From Alphaproteobacteria bacterium (GTDB lineage Bacteria > Pseudomonadota > Alphaproteobacteria > Micavibrionales > Micavibrionaceae), in contig JAGNKE010000005.1 of assembly GCA_018000295.1 (NCBI GenBank), forward strand, positions 1 to 64,000: a stretch of DNA of 64,000 nucleotides. The letters run 5' to 3'. Shown one piece after another: positions 9,043 through 16,941 of the stretch; positions within the stretch are counted from its first letter, which is position 1; each line of letters starts with the position of its first letter. The notes below the pieces were generated by a model. The model was not told the origin of the DNA. It was given only the letters and a program-made list of their open reading frames with translations, and searched no databases. The position numbers and the translations under genes are program-made.

Positions 9043-9813
9043 ATGAGACAAGTTAAAGTCAAAGAGAAAGCATCAGCCGCAAATTCCGCGGATTTCCTGA
9101 AATCAATACCCTTGTTCAGCGGATGCACCGGAAAAGAGCTAGAGTTCCTCCTAGAGGGATACGTTCTTGAACACTGCAACAAAGGCCGCGTGCAGTTTGT
9201 GAACGGCGATAAAGCCGAGCGCTATTACATTATCAAAAGCGGCTGGGTTAAAATTTTCCGCGAAACGCTCGACGGCGCACAAGCCATTATTGATATTTTG
9301 ACGCAAGGACACGCATTCGGCGAAACCTCGATCTTCGAGGAAAACCGATACCCCTACAGCGCCGAAGTCGTCGAGCCATCTGAAATTCTATCGCTGTCCC
9401 TGAAAAAACTTCAGCACCTGATAGAAACGAACCCAAAATTCGCCCTCTCAATGCTCAGTTCGATGGCGCGTTACCGTCGCCAGCAGGATCAGGAAATCGA
9501 ACACCGTTCCCTGCAAAACGCGCCGCAGCGCATTGGGTGTTTTGTCTTGAGGCTGGTTCCCAACCAGAACGAACTCAAGGGTCGCCCGATCACTATTCAC
9601 CTGCCCTACGATAAAACCCTGATCGCCTCGCGCCTCGGGATGCAGCCGGAGACTTTCTCCCGTGCCCTCACAAAACTGAAGGAAGCCACGGGAATAACCA
9701 TAAAGGGCTCAACACTGGAAATGGCAAGCATCGACTCGCTGGTACAGTTCGCCTGCACAGCCTGCACGTCCGAATATCCATGCAAGGACACCGGCTGCAA
9801 CGCCTGTACCTGA
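9043..9813 (+). CDS. Crp/Fnr-family regulator with C-terminal cysteine cluster
   Basis: A 256-aa regulator with a cyclic-nucleotide-type beta-roll (about residues 20-125), dimer helix and winged helix. The recognition helix contains PETFSRALTKLK; Glu203, Ser206 and Arg207 match the ExxSR pattern that reads TTGAT in FNR. The cysteines of classical FNR near the N-terminus are absent (only Cys28 and Cys45). Instead five cysteines lie at the extreme C-terminus: Cys238, Cys241, Cys247, Cys252 and Cys255. Bacillus subtilis Fnr likewise binds its 4Fe-4S cluster through C-terminal cysteines, so oxygen sensing by this tail is plausible (inference). AGG is directly before the ATG and the inferred leader is nearly absent, so translation may be close to leaderless. 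Confidence 0.88.
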   Translation: MRQVKVKEKASAANSADFLKSIPLFSGCTGKELEFLLEGYVLEHCNKGRVQFVNGDKAERYYIIKSGWVKIFRETLDGAQAIIDILTQGHAFGETSIFEENRYPYSAEVVEPSEILSLSLKKLQHLIETNPKFALSMLSSMARYRRQQDQEIEHRSLQNAPQRIGCFVLRLVPNQNELKGRPITIHLPYDKTLIASRLGMQPETFSRALTKLKEATGITIKGSTLEMASIDSLVQFACTACTSEYPCKDTGCNACT

Positions 9814-9816
9814 CGC

Positions 9817-10194
9817 TCATTCCACCCTGCTATGAAGGCTATGAAGCCACTCCCAGTCGATCTTGGCGGGATTATTGATATACTCATAAGGATTACGGAT
9901 TACGCCTTCAAGATAGCTCTTCGTGACCTTCCATTTTTTTTGCGGGAGTGAGTTAAAGCGCTCCTCAGCCAGAACAACCCGGCAGCTTTTCTCATAAACA
10001 ATACAAAACCCCTCTGCGGGCTGGTCATCAACAATCAGAACCTGAACGGAATTACCACTCAATGCTTGCCGCCCTAAACCATCAAGGATCTGCCGAAACG
10101 GAAAGCGGTGCTTATTATTATCCAACGCCTCGTTGCAAACAGAAATATAACGCTCAAAAAGCGCACGGTTGCTGGGATCATTAAGCGAATGCAC
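9817..10194 (-). CDS. Hypothetical protein under a putative FNR promoter
   Basis: A 125-aa soluble protein with no membrane segment or signal peptide; I do not recognise the family. The start is a GTG at 10194 (MHSLNDPSNRALFERY) with AGAGGA 6 nt upstream. The middle has a hydrophobic beta-rich stretch (VQVLIVDDQPAEGFCIVY, about residues 51-68), and the end, from YLEGVIRNPYEYINNPAKID to WEWLHSLH, is aromatic-rich and looks like a conserved motif. Two cysteines (FCIVYEKSC) lie close together. An FNR box with class II spacing lies upstream, so it probably belongs to the same low-oxygen regulon as the cbb3 operon. It converges with the regulator gene, 3 nt apart. Confidence 0.72.
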   Translation of the reverse strand: MHSLNDPSNRALFERYISVCNEALDNNKHRFPFRQILDGLGRQALSGNSVQVLIVDDQPAEGFCIVYEKSCRVVLAEERFNSLPQKKWKVTKSYLEGVIRNPYEYINNPAKIDWEWLHSLHSRVE

Positions 10195-10231
10195 GGATAA
10201 TCCTCTGAAAAAATAAAGACACTATCGCTCC

Positions 10232-10273
10232 ACAATCTCACAAAACCAAAATAAGCGACTTGATTTCGGTCAA
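10232..10273 (-). promoter_or_regulatory. FNR-dependent class II promoter of the 125-aa protein gene
   Basis: On the minus strand TTGACCGAAATCAA (10273-10260) is an FNR-type box. After 22 nt comes GATTGT (10237-10232), which keeps the A at the second and the T at the last -10 positions. This predicts a start near 10225, about 30 nt before the GTG start codon. The weak -10 fits an activator-dependent promoter. It is the third box in the window with the same spacing. Confidence 0.68.
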
Positions 10274-10297
10274 AAACAGAAAAAACGGGAAACAGTC

Positions 10298-11512
10298 CTA
10301 ATGGGGAAGCAAGTCCGGAGCAGGAACCAGATGGTTTTCATCCCTGATCCGTTCAAGAGTATGCATCAGCGCCTCCTTGCGCTCCTCGCGTAACTCCCGC
10401 GCATCCCGCCCGTCAAGCGTTTCGCCGATATAGTCAAAATATGGCGAAAGTTCGCGCAGTTGCTGAGCCTCCGTCTTATCGGAAATATTGCTGGTCACAA
10501 CGTTGAAGGGGGTATTTTCAACATACCCGAGCATAATCTGGCGCGGGTTACCCATCGCATCAGGAGGTGTATTAGCCTCTCTATCGGCACCAGACCCGTA
10601 GAAAGGAACCGGAACGAAGACATGCCCGGATTGTTCCGCAAACAGCCAGCTTAAACCATGCTCGTAAGGGCTGGGTTCAGGCAGAAGCGCATGATTTCCG
10701 GTTATATGCGCCCTCCCGGCCTGAAGAAATAGAATCTGAATATCCGGGTTGCTGTCCAGAATATCCTCGGCCTCGTGAAGCATATAAAGATTCCGTGCTA
10801 GCATCCCGAACTGGTGCAGCGCATTGACAGAGGGATAGCCGATTTCGCCCGGCTTGATATGTAAGAAATAAGCCGCCTCGGCAATCGCGGCGGCGGCCTT
10901 GGGATCATCCGCAAGCAAATGCTGAGCCGTCCGGTCATCCGTGATATATTGAGACCAATCCCTCGGGGCATCCGCACAGAACACTGGAATTCCATGATTG
11001 TCGAGATATTGGTGCAAAGCCGTCCGGCTCAGCCGCGCATTGTTGCTTCGAATGGGTGTCGTATCAGCAGACAGCTTTTCCCGCAAACGCTCGTTCCCGG
11101 GAAGACGGAGAAAGGATTGTAGGCCGGCCTTATCGGTAGTCCCGACCTTCATTTCGTCGTCAATATGCAGATCGATGTTGTTCGGCGGCCACTCCACAGC
11201 AAACGCGCACGAAACGCCGTTAACCACCATCTTATGGACGACATCGTGTTCAAGCACGATATGGGCGCCATTCTCGTGCAATTCACCGAACCCCACGACA
11301 AGCTTCTGTCCGGATCGAGCCGTATCAAGGCGGGTCAAAATTTCCTGCGAAACCAGTTCGCCGTTAAGCCTTATGGAATCGATAAGATAGGGCGTCGTAT
11401 ACAACGAAGGAGTATGCTGATAACTGAAGCTGTACGATGTGAACTGCGGATTGACAGATTGCACCTGCTCAACCTGCCCGCTACCTCTGGATTTGTCCGC
11501 AGGCTCGTCCAT
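10298..11512 (-). CDS. EreA/ChaN/TraB-like protein of unknown function
   Basis: A 404-aa protein without a signal peptide. It contains GFGELHENGAH (GELHE at residues 76-80), a following acidic VEWPP (Glu107), and GRAHITGNH (GRAH at 266-269). The combination of an early GExH and a late GxxH motif is typical of the EreA/ChaN/TraB-Tiki superfamily, whose members include erythromycin esterases, haem-binding lipoproteins and proteases. The assignment is by motif only and the substrate is unknown. The start at 11512 has GAGG 7 nt upstream. Confidence 0.55.
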   Translation of the reverse strand: MDEPADKSRGSGQVEQVQSVNPQFTSYSFSYQHTPSLYTTPYLIDSIRLNGELVSQEILTRLDTARSGQKLVVGFGELHENGAHIVLEHDVVHKMVVNGVSCAFAVEWPPNNIDLHIDDEMKVGTTDKAGLQSFLRLPGNERLREKLSADTTPIRSNNARLSRTALHQYLDNHGIPVFCADAPRDWSQYITDDRTAQHLLADDPKAAAAIAEAAYFLHIKPGEIGYPSVNALHQFGMLARNLYMLHEAEDILDSNPDIQILFLQAGRAHITGNHALLPEPSPYEHGLSWLFAEQSGHVFVPVPFYGSGADREANTPPDAMGNPRQIMLGYVENTPFNVVTSNISDKTEAQQLRELSPYFDYIGETLDGRDARELREERKEALMHTLERIRDENHLVPAPDLLPH

Positions 11513-11604
11513 AACCGCCCCTCAAACTGTCCGCCTTGGTCTATGGCAAAGTGTAAGGCTTTTAGGCCCAAAAGTCTATTTTCTCGATAGCAAGACGGGA
11601 TCGG

Positions 11605-12309
11605 CTAATCTTCCTGGATATACGTAGCTTCGGGAAATCTCACGCTCTGCACGAAAGCCGAGGATGTTCCGTCATCTTTGGGTTTTGTCGTATCGAACTC
11701 GAATGCGATCCCCGAAAGCGGCGGCGGCTCGACCCCGAAGATATCCTTGAAGGTTTTCTTGAGATTCAGCCGCGTGGTCACCACCTCCCCCGGCTGGGGG
11801 TGCGCGGCGCAGATAAACCGCCCGCCCTTGTGATAAAACCGCCCCTTGAGCGGAGCCCCAATGGGGTCGTTCTCACACAGATGCAGGGCGATAAAGTACG
11901 GGCTGTCCGGCACGATGGCCGAACCGCTGTCGATCATCTCTTTGCCGAAAAAAGCATAGAACATAATCGCCTCGTTCCGCCGCCCGTTCTGATAAGACGC
12001 CCCCGCCGGAAACTTGTTCACCCCCCACACGATCTCCACATCCTGATCGCCCGTCAGCTTACCTTTCTTCAGTGCGATGATCGACTGCGCGGGCTTCAGC
12101 GCCTCAATCGTCAGCCCCTGATCGGTCAGCGAAATTTTTGTCTTCTTCCGGTTGTCAGCAGAGCGCTCCAGCATGAAATTCCGCTCCGCCAGCCACGCAT
12201 AGGCGTCCTGCCCGCTGAACTTGCGGAAATCGACCTCAGCCTTGTCGGCGAAGGCTGCAGTTACAAAACTAATAGAAAAAAAAAACAACAGGCCAAAACA
12301 GCGTTTCAT
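11605..12309 (-). CDS. DUF3047-type secreted protein
   Basis: A 234-aa protein with a signal peptide (MKRCFGLLFFFSISFVTAAFA, cleavage before DKAEVDF). The mature part has the DUF3047 pattern: an early WxxxxF region, a central VWGVNKFPAGASYQNGRRNE, and a final SGIAFEFDTTKPKDDGTS motif typical of this beta-sandwich family of periplasmic proteins. No activity is known. AAGGA lies 6 nt before the ATG. It follows the small ORF ending at 12340 on the same strand. Confidence 0.72.
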   Translation of the reverse strand: MKRCFGLLFFFSISFVTAAFADKAEVDFRKFSGQDAYAWLAERNFMLERSADNRKKTKISLTDQGLTIEALKPAQSIIALKKGKLTGDQDVEIVWGVNKFPAGASYQNGRRNEAIMFYAFFGKEMIDSGSAIVPDSPYFIALHLCENDPIGAPLKGRFYHKGGRFICAAHPQPGEVVTTRLNLKKTFKDIFGVEPPPLSGIAFEFDTTKPKDDGTSSAFVQSVRFPEATYIQED

Positions 12310-12339
12310 GATAAATCCTTCTGAAAAAGCAGACTCGAT

Positions 12340-12576
12340 CTACTCCTCCCCCTTCTTCCCCTCATAATCAGAGCGTATTGTCCCAAGTTTGCGCGAACGC
12401 GCTTGTTCCTCTTTCAGGCGCTGCTTCTCCTCCGCCCTCTCGACCGCTGCGGACCACTCGTCCTCGGAAAAATCCGGCATCCTGTCCGTCTTCTCCGGTG
12501 ATGATTCCTTCCCAGGAGCCAGGCTCCGCTTCATGGTTGACGACAATTTTTTGCCATCGTCTGAAGACTCCGTCAT
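12340..12576 (-). CDS. Small charged protein overlapping the zeta-kinase gene
   Basis: A 78-aa highly charged, probably helical and partly disordered protein (MTESSDDGKKLS..., with DFSEDEWSAAVERAEEKQRL in the middle). It lies in another frame and overlaps the last 209 nt of the zeta-kinase fusion gene. Support for translation: GAGAGG sits 9 nt before the ATG at 12576, and the composition is unlike a random frame. An in-frame extension to 12621 exists but has poorer context. It could be an antitoxin partner, an unrelated small protein, or the sign of a frameshift in the upstream gene. Function unknown. Confidence 0.5.
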   Translation of the reverse strand: MTESSDDGKKLSSTMKRSLAPGKESSPEKTDRMPDFSEDEWSAAVERAEEKQRLKEEQARSRKLGTIRSDYEGKKGEE

Positions 12577-14383
12577 AGGCATCGACCTCTCTTTCAAATG
12601 TTCCGCCCTCGGGCTGCTCAAATTTTAATGTCACAGGCGCACCGACCGTCATCACCGGCTGCCCCTGCGAATCCAAAGTATATTCAGCGGCCTTCACCAG
12701 CCGCTCCTTCGTATAGCGCGTCCATTCCTGCGCGTTGGCGGGCTTGACCCGGTGAAAAAGCATCGCATGGTCGAAAAGCCCCCGGCTCATCAGATCGTCC
12801 CAGTTCCGGGCGAAATCCTTCACCATCTGCACGGAAATAGGCGTCAGCGCCCCCAGCTGGTTGTTTTCCGTCCGGTGGCGCCGCATCGTATCCTCGTCCA
12901 GAAACAGCCCGGTCGCATAGGCCTTGTATCCCGCCTCATGGGTCTCGTTGGCAAGGCTCTCAATCCATTCCGGATCCTGAAGATGATCCTGCAAAACCAC
13001 CGAATACTTGTTCTCCACCGCCCAGTGGACCAATCTGTTAACCGCCTGATGGTAATCACCGACATGCTCCGGCAGAAGCTCGGGGTGAAAATGGCGGATT
13101 CGGTCATCGTCCGTGAAACATTCGGCGATCATATCATGCCCGATGAAGAGAGTGTTTTTCGGGAAAAACCCCTTGCGCTCCATCAGATCGACCATGGCGC
13201 TCTTCCCGACGGCCGCCCCTCCGGCGGAAATAAAAAACACGGGCGGCGCACTGGGATCGGTATTGGCGTTGCGCTCTCCGGCATGGGGCTGCGAAATCAT
13301 AATCAGCTCGGTGAACTGGTTGATCCGCATCTCGTCATAGAACTGCTCGACGGTAATCGCAGTGCGGTCGCCAAGCTCCAGACTGTCGCGCCCGTCATCC
13401 TCCATGAAGGCGGACGCCCCGAGTTCATCTTTAAGATCATTGTAAAATTTCTCAGCTTTGGGATCGGTGCGGTCCACAAACAGGCCCGCCAGAGTAATCA
13501 ACTCACGGTTGGTCAGACTGTCATAAGACATCCCCGAAAGCTCCAGCCCCTGATTGAGCTTGAGCATCATATCGGGAAGAGCTTGCGTCGTCCCCACAAT
13601 GTGCCTGTTATGCCACAACGCCCGCGAAATGACCGTCCGCACATCCGCCTTGGGCTCAAGACTTAAGGATTCAGACAAAGCCCCGAAAGCCGCAATACCG
13701 ACCACCTTAACCCCGGCGTGCTGCGCGGCATCGAGCTGGTTTTTCAGCGACGCGCCGGTCTGCACATGGTCATCAGCCAGCAGGACAAAATCTCCCGCCT
13801 TGAATCGTGAGAAATTATAGATGTTCTGGCGGCTGAACCGCTCGTAGGTAGTGGCTTCCCGCCGCGGCAGCCTTTGGTCGCTGTCCGCACGGAGCAAACG
13901 GTGCTGGTCATCAGACACGAACCGGATATTTTCGCCCCTTTGCCGCGCAAGCTCTGTCAACACCTCTGCCAGTTCCAGTGAATAGGCTGTAGCCAGTGCA
14001 TTTTTACTTGTTTTTCCCAACACCGTCGGTTCATCGGCTTTATAGTCCCGGACGATGGTGGGAACATAAACGGTCAGATCAGTTTGCCCAGAAATCCCGC
14101 CGTCCGTCATATTTCTTTTGACGCTTTCATAAACTTGCTCCGCATGAACGGAAGGCCTGCCGTCCGCCCACAAAGCCTTCGAAGCCAGTTCGAGAGCCGC
14201 TTCCGCAGCCTCCTCGGGATCGGTCACGCCCTTACCCTTGGCGATTAGACGCCGCGCATGAAAAGCCTCCGCAGCCCCCTCTTCGCTATAAACCTCGGAA
14301 AAATTCATATAAGCCGGAACGATTTCAGGAACAGACAAACTGTCTTGCCAGGGAATGCGCTGCGGAATTTTAGGACTGGTCAT
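12368..14383 (-). CDS. Phosphoribosyltransferase-like / zeta-toxin kinase fusion protein
   Basis: A 671-aa protein with two enzymatic modules. The N-terminal half contains FVLLADDHVQTGASL (residues 199-213), the PRPP-binding pattern of type I phosphoribosyltransferases, followed by AGVKVVGIAAFG. The C-terminal half contains a Walker A motif, SAGGAAVGKS (386-395), a following HDMIAE region and FLDEDTMRRHRTENN, resembling zeta toxin/PezT kinases, which phosphorylate UDP-N-acetylglucosamine. Free zeta toxins are about 250-290 aa, so this is a large fusion. No classical epsilon-type antitoxin is seen. The final ~70 residues overlap another ORF. No strong ribosome binding site precedes the ATG at 14383. 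Confidence 0.72.
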   Translation of the reverse strand: MTSPKIPQRIPWQDSLSVPEIVPAYMNFSEVYSEEGAAEAFHARRLIAKGKGVTDPEEAAEAALELASKALWADGRPSVHAEQVYESVKRNMTDGGISGQTDLTVYVPTIVRDYKADEPTVLGKTSKNALATAYSLELAEVLTELARQRGENIRFVSDDQHRLLRADSDQRLPRREATTYERFSRQNIYNFSRFKAGDFVLLADDHVQTGASLKNQLDAAQHAGVKVVGIAAFGALSESLSLEPKADVRTVISRALWHNRHIVGTTQALPDMMLKLNQGLELSGMSYDSLTNRELITLAGLFVDRTDPKAEKFYNDLKDELGASAFMEDDGRDSLELGDRTAITVEQFYDEMRINQFTELIMISQPHAGERNANTDPSAPPVFFISAGGAAVGKSAMVDLMERKGFFPKNTLFIGHDMIAECFTDDDRIRHFHPELLPEHVGDYHQAVNRLVHWAVENKYSVVLQDHLQDPEWIESLANETHEAGYKAYATGLFLDEDTMRRHRTENNQLGALTPISVQMVKDFARNWDDLMSRGLFDHAMLFHRVKPANAQEWTRYTKERLVKAAEYTLDSQGQPVMTVGAPVTLKFEQPEGGTFEREVDAYDGVFRRWQKIVVNHEAEPGSWEGIITGEDGQDAGFFRGRVVRSGREGGGEAAPERGTSAFAQTWDNTL

Positions 14384-14519
14384 CGAACGGGCTTATCACC
14401 AAATTATTATGTCTAATTTAATGATAAAAGCGTACCCGATCAGATGGTTTTCGGCAAGCTTTTCGCTCGAATCTGCCCCCTGATCACCGGCAACCGACTA
14501 AAACACCTTATGACCGCGC

Positions 14520-14918
14520 CTAGTGATTTACTGGCTCTCTGTACCACGGATTCTCTTTCTTTTTAGCCTGCTTGGCCTCATAGGCCTTCTTATCGTTGGC
14601 CAAGGCCGATTTCCGCGCACTCATGTAATCCTGATGAATCATGTTCCACAGATCAAAATCCCCATGCCGTGCGGCTTTCTTGAGCTTGGGTAGATAGTCC
14701 CGATCCACCCTCTTCGCGCTTTGCGCGTGGTTAGCCCTGTTTTCCTTTCGGACCTGATTCTCAAGATACTCCGTCCGGTCACAAAGATAACGGATATCCC
14801 GCTCGATCTGCTCCTTTTTGATCTCGGCAAGTCTCTCCTTATCGATCTTATGGGCGCTCACAGGCAGGGTAAAAACGCATAAAAAAGACAATAATACAAA
14901 AGCCATAATATGTTTCAT
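14520..14918 (-). CDS. Secreted charged helical protein, unknown
   Basis: A 132-aa protein. The frame reaches 15035, but the ATG at 14918 has GAGGA 7 nt upstream and starts a proper signal peptide (MKHIMAFVLLSFLCVFTLPVSA). The mature part is rich in K, E, R and A and likely alpha-helical, with LAEIKKEQIERDIRYLCDR, and ends in KKKENPWYREPVNH. I do not recognise the family. Confidence 0.7.
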   Translation of the reverse strand: MKHIMAFVLLSFLCVFTLPVSAHKIDKERLAEIKKEQIERDIRYLCDRTEYLENQVRKENRANHAQSAKRVDRDYLPKLKKAARHGDFDLWNMIHQDYMSARKSALANDKKAYEAKQAKKKENPWYREPVNH

Positions 14919-15178
14919 CTTAAAATCCTCATATAAATCCGCGAACATTATACGTTCCTGAAAGAAATACCATTCGCAGGAAACGAATACAAATTTGCTC
15001 TTGAGCATGAAGAAGGTATTTAAAACCCGCTCCATAGCCAGAACTCAGGCGGCAAATCACGTAACATCCCTATAAAAACTACTTTAATTTCTGCCCCTGT
15101 GTTATAGTAACGGCTAGCACCTGCCTTCGATTTTCTTTTCTTTAACACACGCTGGTTGTCGCGTGCTTTAGGTATCAT

Positions 15179-15916
15179 TTGAGCAAAAAGAAAAACACCA
15201 TCCTCGTGGTGGACTCCTGCCCGCAAACCCAGAAGATGATCGCCATCGTTTTGGATGGGGCCGATTTTACCCTGATAAATTGCCCAACGGGAAAACAGGC
15301 CGTGCGCCTAGCCGTTTCCACCAAGCCCGATATAGTGCTTTTGGACCTAGACCTTCCCGACACGCAGGGCATAGATGTGATTACCGCCTTACGCGAATGG
15401 TCTGCGGTTCCGATTATTATCCTTTCCGCCCGCGCTAACGATACAGATGTCGTGGAAGCCCTGAACATCGGCGCGAACGATTATGTGATAAAGCCTTTCA
15501 GTATCGATGTCCTGCTGGCCCGTATCAACGCCGCTCTGCGGACCTCGGCAGTCAAGGAGACGGGCGAGTCGATGTTGGTTAACGGCCTCCTGCGAATGGA
15601 TTTGGCGCGTCATGAAGTGTTTTTGAACAATAAGCTTCTCTCCTTTACACCCAAGGAATACAGCCTCCTGCGCTTTTTTATGATTCATCGCGGCAAAATG
15701 CTCTCTCACCGTGAAATTCTCAAGGAAGTCTGGGGCAACGCCCATGGTGAGGACACGCAATATCTGCGCGTCTTTGTCGGCCAGATACGCAAGAAAATTG
15801 ATAAAAAATCTTCCGATCCTTCGCTCATTGTCACCGAGGCAGGAATTGGCTACCGCATGGAAATTGCCGAAATAGTGCCGCTGTATAAACAAGGAAAAAT
15901 TAAGCTCGTCGCATGA
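15179..15916 (+). CDS. Orphan OmpR/KdpE-type response regulator
   Basis: A 245-aa two-domain response regulator. The receiver domain (residues 7-120) has the phospho-acceptor Asp56 in LLDLDLPD, the Ser of IIILSAR and the Lys of DYVIKPF, but the usual acidic pair is VDS, with only the first Asp kept. The C-terminal winged helix contains LSFTPKEYSLLRFFMIH and EVWGNAHGEDTQYLRVFVGQ, as in KdpE. The start is a TTG at 15179 (AGGT upstream). No histidine kinase gene is nearby, so the input partner is unknown. Confidence 0.88.
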   Translation: MSKKKNTILVVDSCPQTQKMIAIVLDGADFTLINCPTGKQAVRLAVSTKPDIVLLDLDLPDTQGIDVITALREWSAVPIIILSARANDTDVVEALNIGANDYVIKPFSIDVLLARINAALRTSAVKETGESMLVNGLLRMDLARHEVFLNNKLLSFTPKEYSLLRFFMIHRGKMLSHREILKEVWGNAHGEDTQYLRVFVGQIRKKIDKKSSDPSLIVTEAGIGYRMEIAEIVPLYKQGKIKLVA

Positions 15917-16041
15917 TCGCGGCGTTGATCCTTACTCAATCCTTATATTTTCAGAGACCTTGCCTATCGCATACTTATGCCGTTGGCCATAGGCTTCGTC
16001 CACACAAACGAACGATAAACCCAAAAGTTAAGGAGACAGTC

Positions 16042-16203
16042 ATGTCCAACCCAAACAACCTTTCCAAACTCAGCGATTCCGAAAAAGCCATAGCGAATAA
16101 AGTTGGCCCCGAAGAAAAAAAGGATACCGCTGTAAGCGCACCGGGCAAAACGGACGGCAAGGCGGAGAAATCCGAAACGCAGTCCGAGGGCGGAAAATCC
16201 TAG
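16042..16203 (+). CDS. Small hydrophilic protein (53 aa)
   Basis: Starts at 16042 with AAGGAG 6 nt upstream and ends with TAG at 16201-16203, directly followed by a perfect terminator hairpin. The protein is entirely hydrophilic and disordered-looking (MSNPNNLSKLSDSEKAIANK, then many K, E, G, S, T) with no membrane segment. Good signals at both ends argue that it is expressed as a separate unit. No family recognised. Confidence 0.62.
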   Translation: MSNPNNLSKLSDSEKAIANKVGPEEKKDTAVSAPGKTDGKAEKSETQSEGGKS

Positions 16204-16211
16204 TATGAATC

Positions 16212-16251
16212 CAAGAAAGCCGGAGAAATTCGGCTTTCTTGCTTTTACTTT
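16212..16251 (+). terminator. Rho-independent terminator
   Basis: An 11-bp perfect stem (16212-16222 with 16231-16241) around an 8-nt loop, followed by CTTTTACTTT. It closes the transcript of the 53-aa protein and probably of the response regulator before it. Confidence 0.85.
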
Positions 16252-16301
16252 AATCCGAAGCAACGACAAGTGTATTTTATCGATGACAGGCGGATATTCA
16301 G

Positions 16302-16781
16302 TTGAGGACCATTCAGAAACAGCCACCACATAGAGGTAAGGCTTTAAAAAAATCCTGCATCTCTATTTTATTAGCAGTCCTTTTTATCGGGGTCTTGGCT
16401 CCGGTTGCTCATGCAAAATCGAGCAAAAAACTGGAGTTTTTGCTTCGTTTCTATGACCTGAACGAAGCGGCTTTTGCTTATCACCGCCACTGTTTGAGTA
16501 CGACTGAAGGCCTCAATCACACATTCCTTAGAACCCTTGAATTTGTAACGGATGAACTCTTTTCCGAGGCCAAAAAAAATGACCCGGAAGTAAATCCTGA
16601 TTACATAAAGGCAAAAATCTTGGAGCGGCGCTACAACGAGCAATACCGACTGGATCATGCCCATATAAAAGAAGGCTGCCATTCACAAGCCGCAATAATC
16701 GCAAGACAACACTACCAGGAATTCAGCAAGCACAATGAATCAGCAATTCGCAAATTGGTTGATGAACAAACCGGCAGCTAA
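16302..16781 (+). CDS. Small secreted protein with two cysteines, unknown
   Basis: A 159-aa protein beginning with a TTG at 16302 (weak upstream CGGA). It has a basic N-terminus and a signal-type hydrophobic segment (CISILLAVLFIGVLAPVAHA, cleavage before KSSKK). The mature domain is helical, with HRHC and EGCHSQ cysteines that could pair in the periplasm. No family recognised. No better start codon lies before the hydrophobic segment. Confidence 0.6.
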   Translation: MRTIQKQPPHRGKALKKSCISILLAVLFIGVLAPVAHAKSSKKLEFLLRFYDLNEAAFAYHRHCLSTTEGLNHTFLRTLEFVTDELFSEAKKNDPEVNPDYIKAKILERRYNEQYRLDHAHIKEGCHSQAAIIARQHYQEFSKHNESAIRKLVDEQTGS

Positions 16782-16884
16782 AATGAAGAAGACCCACAAG
16801 TGAATAGTGCCGTTGGGCAGATTTGGGCACAAAACTTAAGACGGGCATAACGGTATGAAGCATCCACGCAAGTCCTATTATTAA

Positions 16885-16914
16885 TTGGAAAAAACAGGGT
16901 GGAATATGTATAAT
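16885..16914 (+). promoter_or_regulatory. Sigma70-type promoter of the interrupted cysteine protease gene
   Basis: TTGGAA (16885-16890) and a perfect TATAAT (16909-16914), spaced 18 nt, predict a start near 16921, 21 nt before the TTG start codon that follows AGAGGA. The promoter appears intact although the gene behind it carries an in-frame stop. Confidence 0.6.
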
Positions 16915-16941
16915 TGGCATGGAAAACAATAAGAGGAAGCT

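Noticed and set aside
12752-13666. 304-aa open frame on the plus strand
   Set aside because: Antisense to the phosphoribosyltransferase-zeta fusion gene; no family features and no ribosome binding site.
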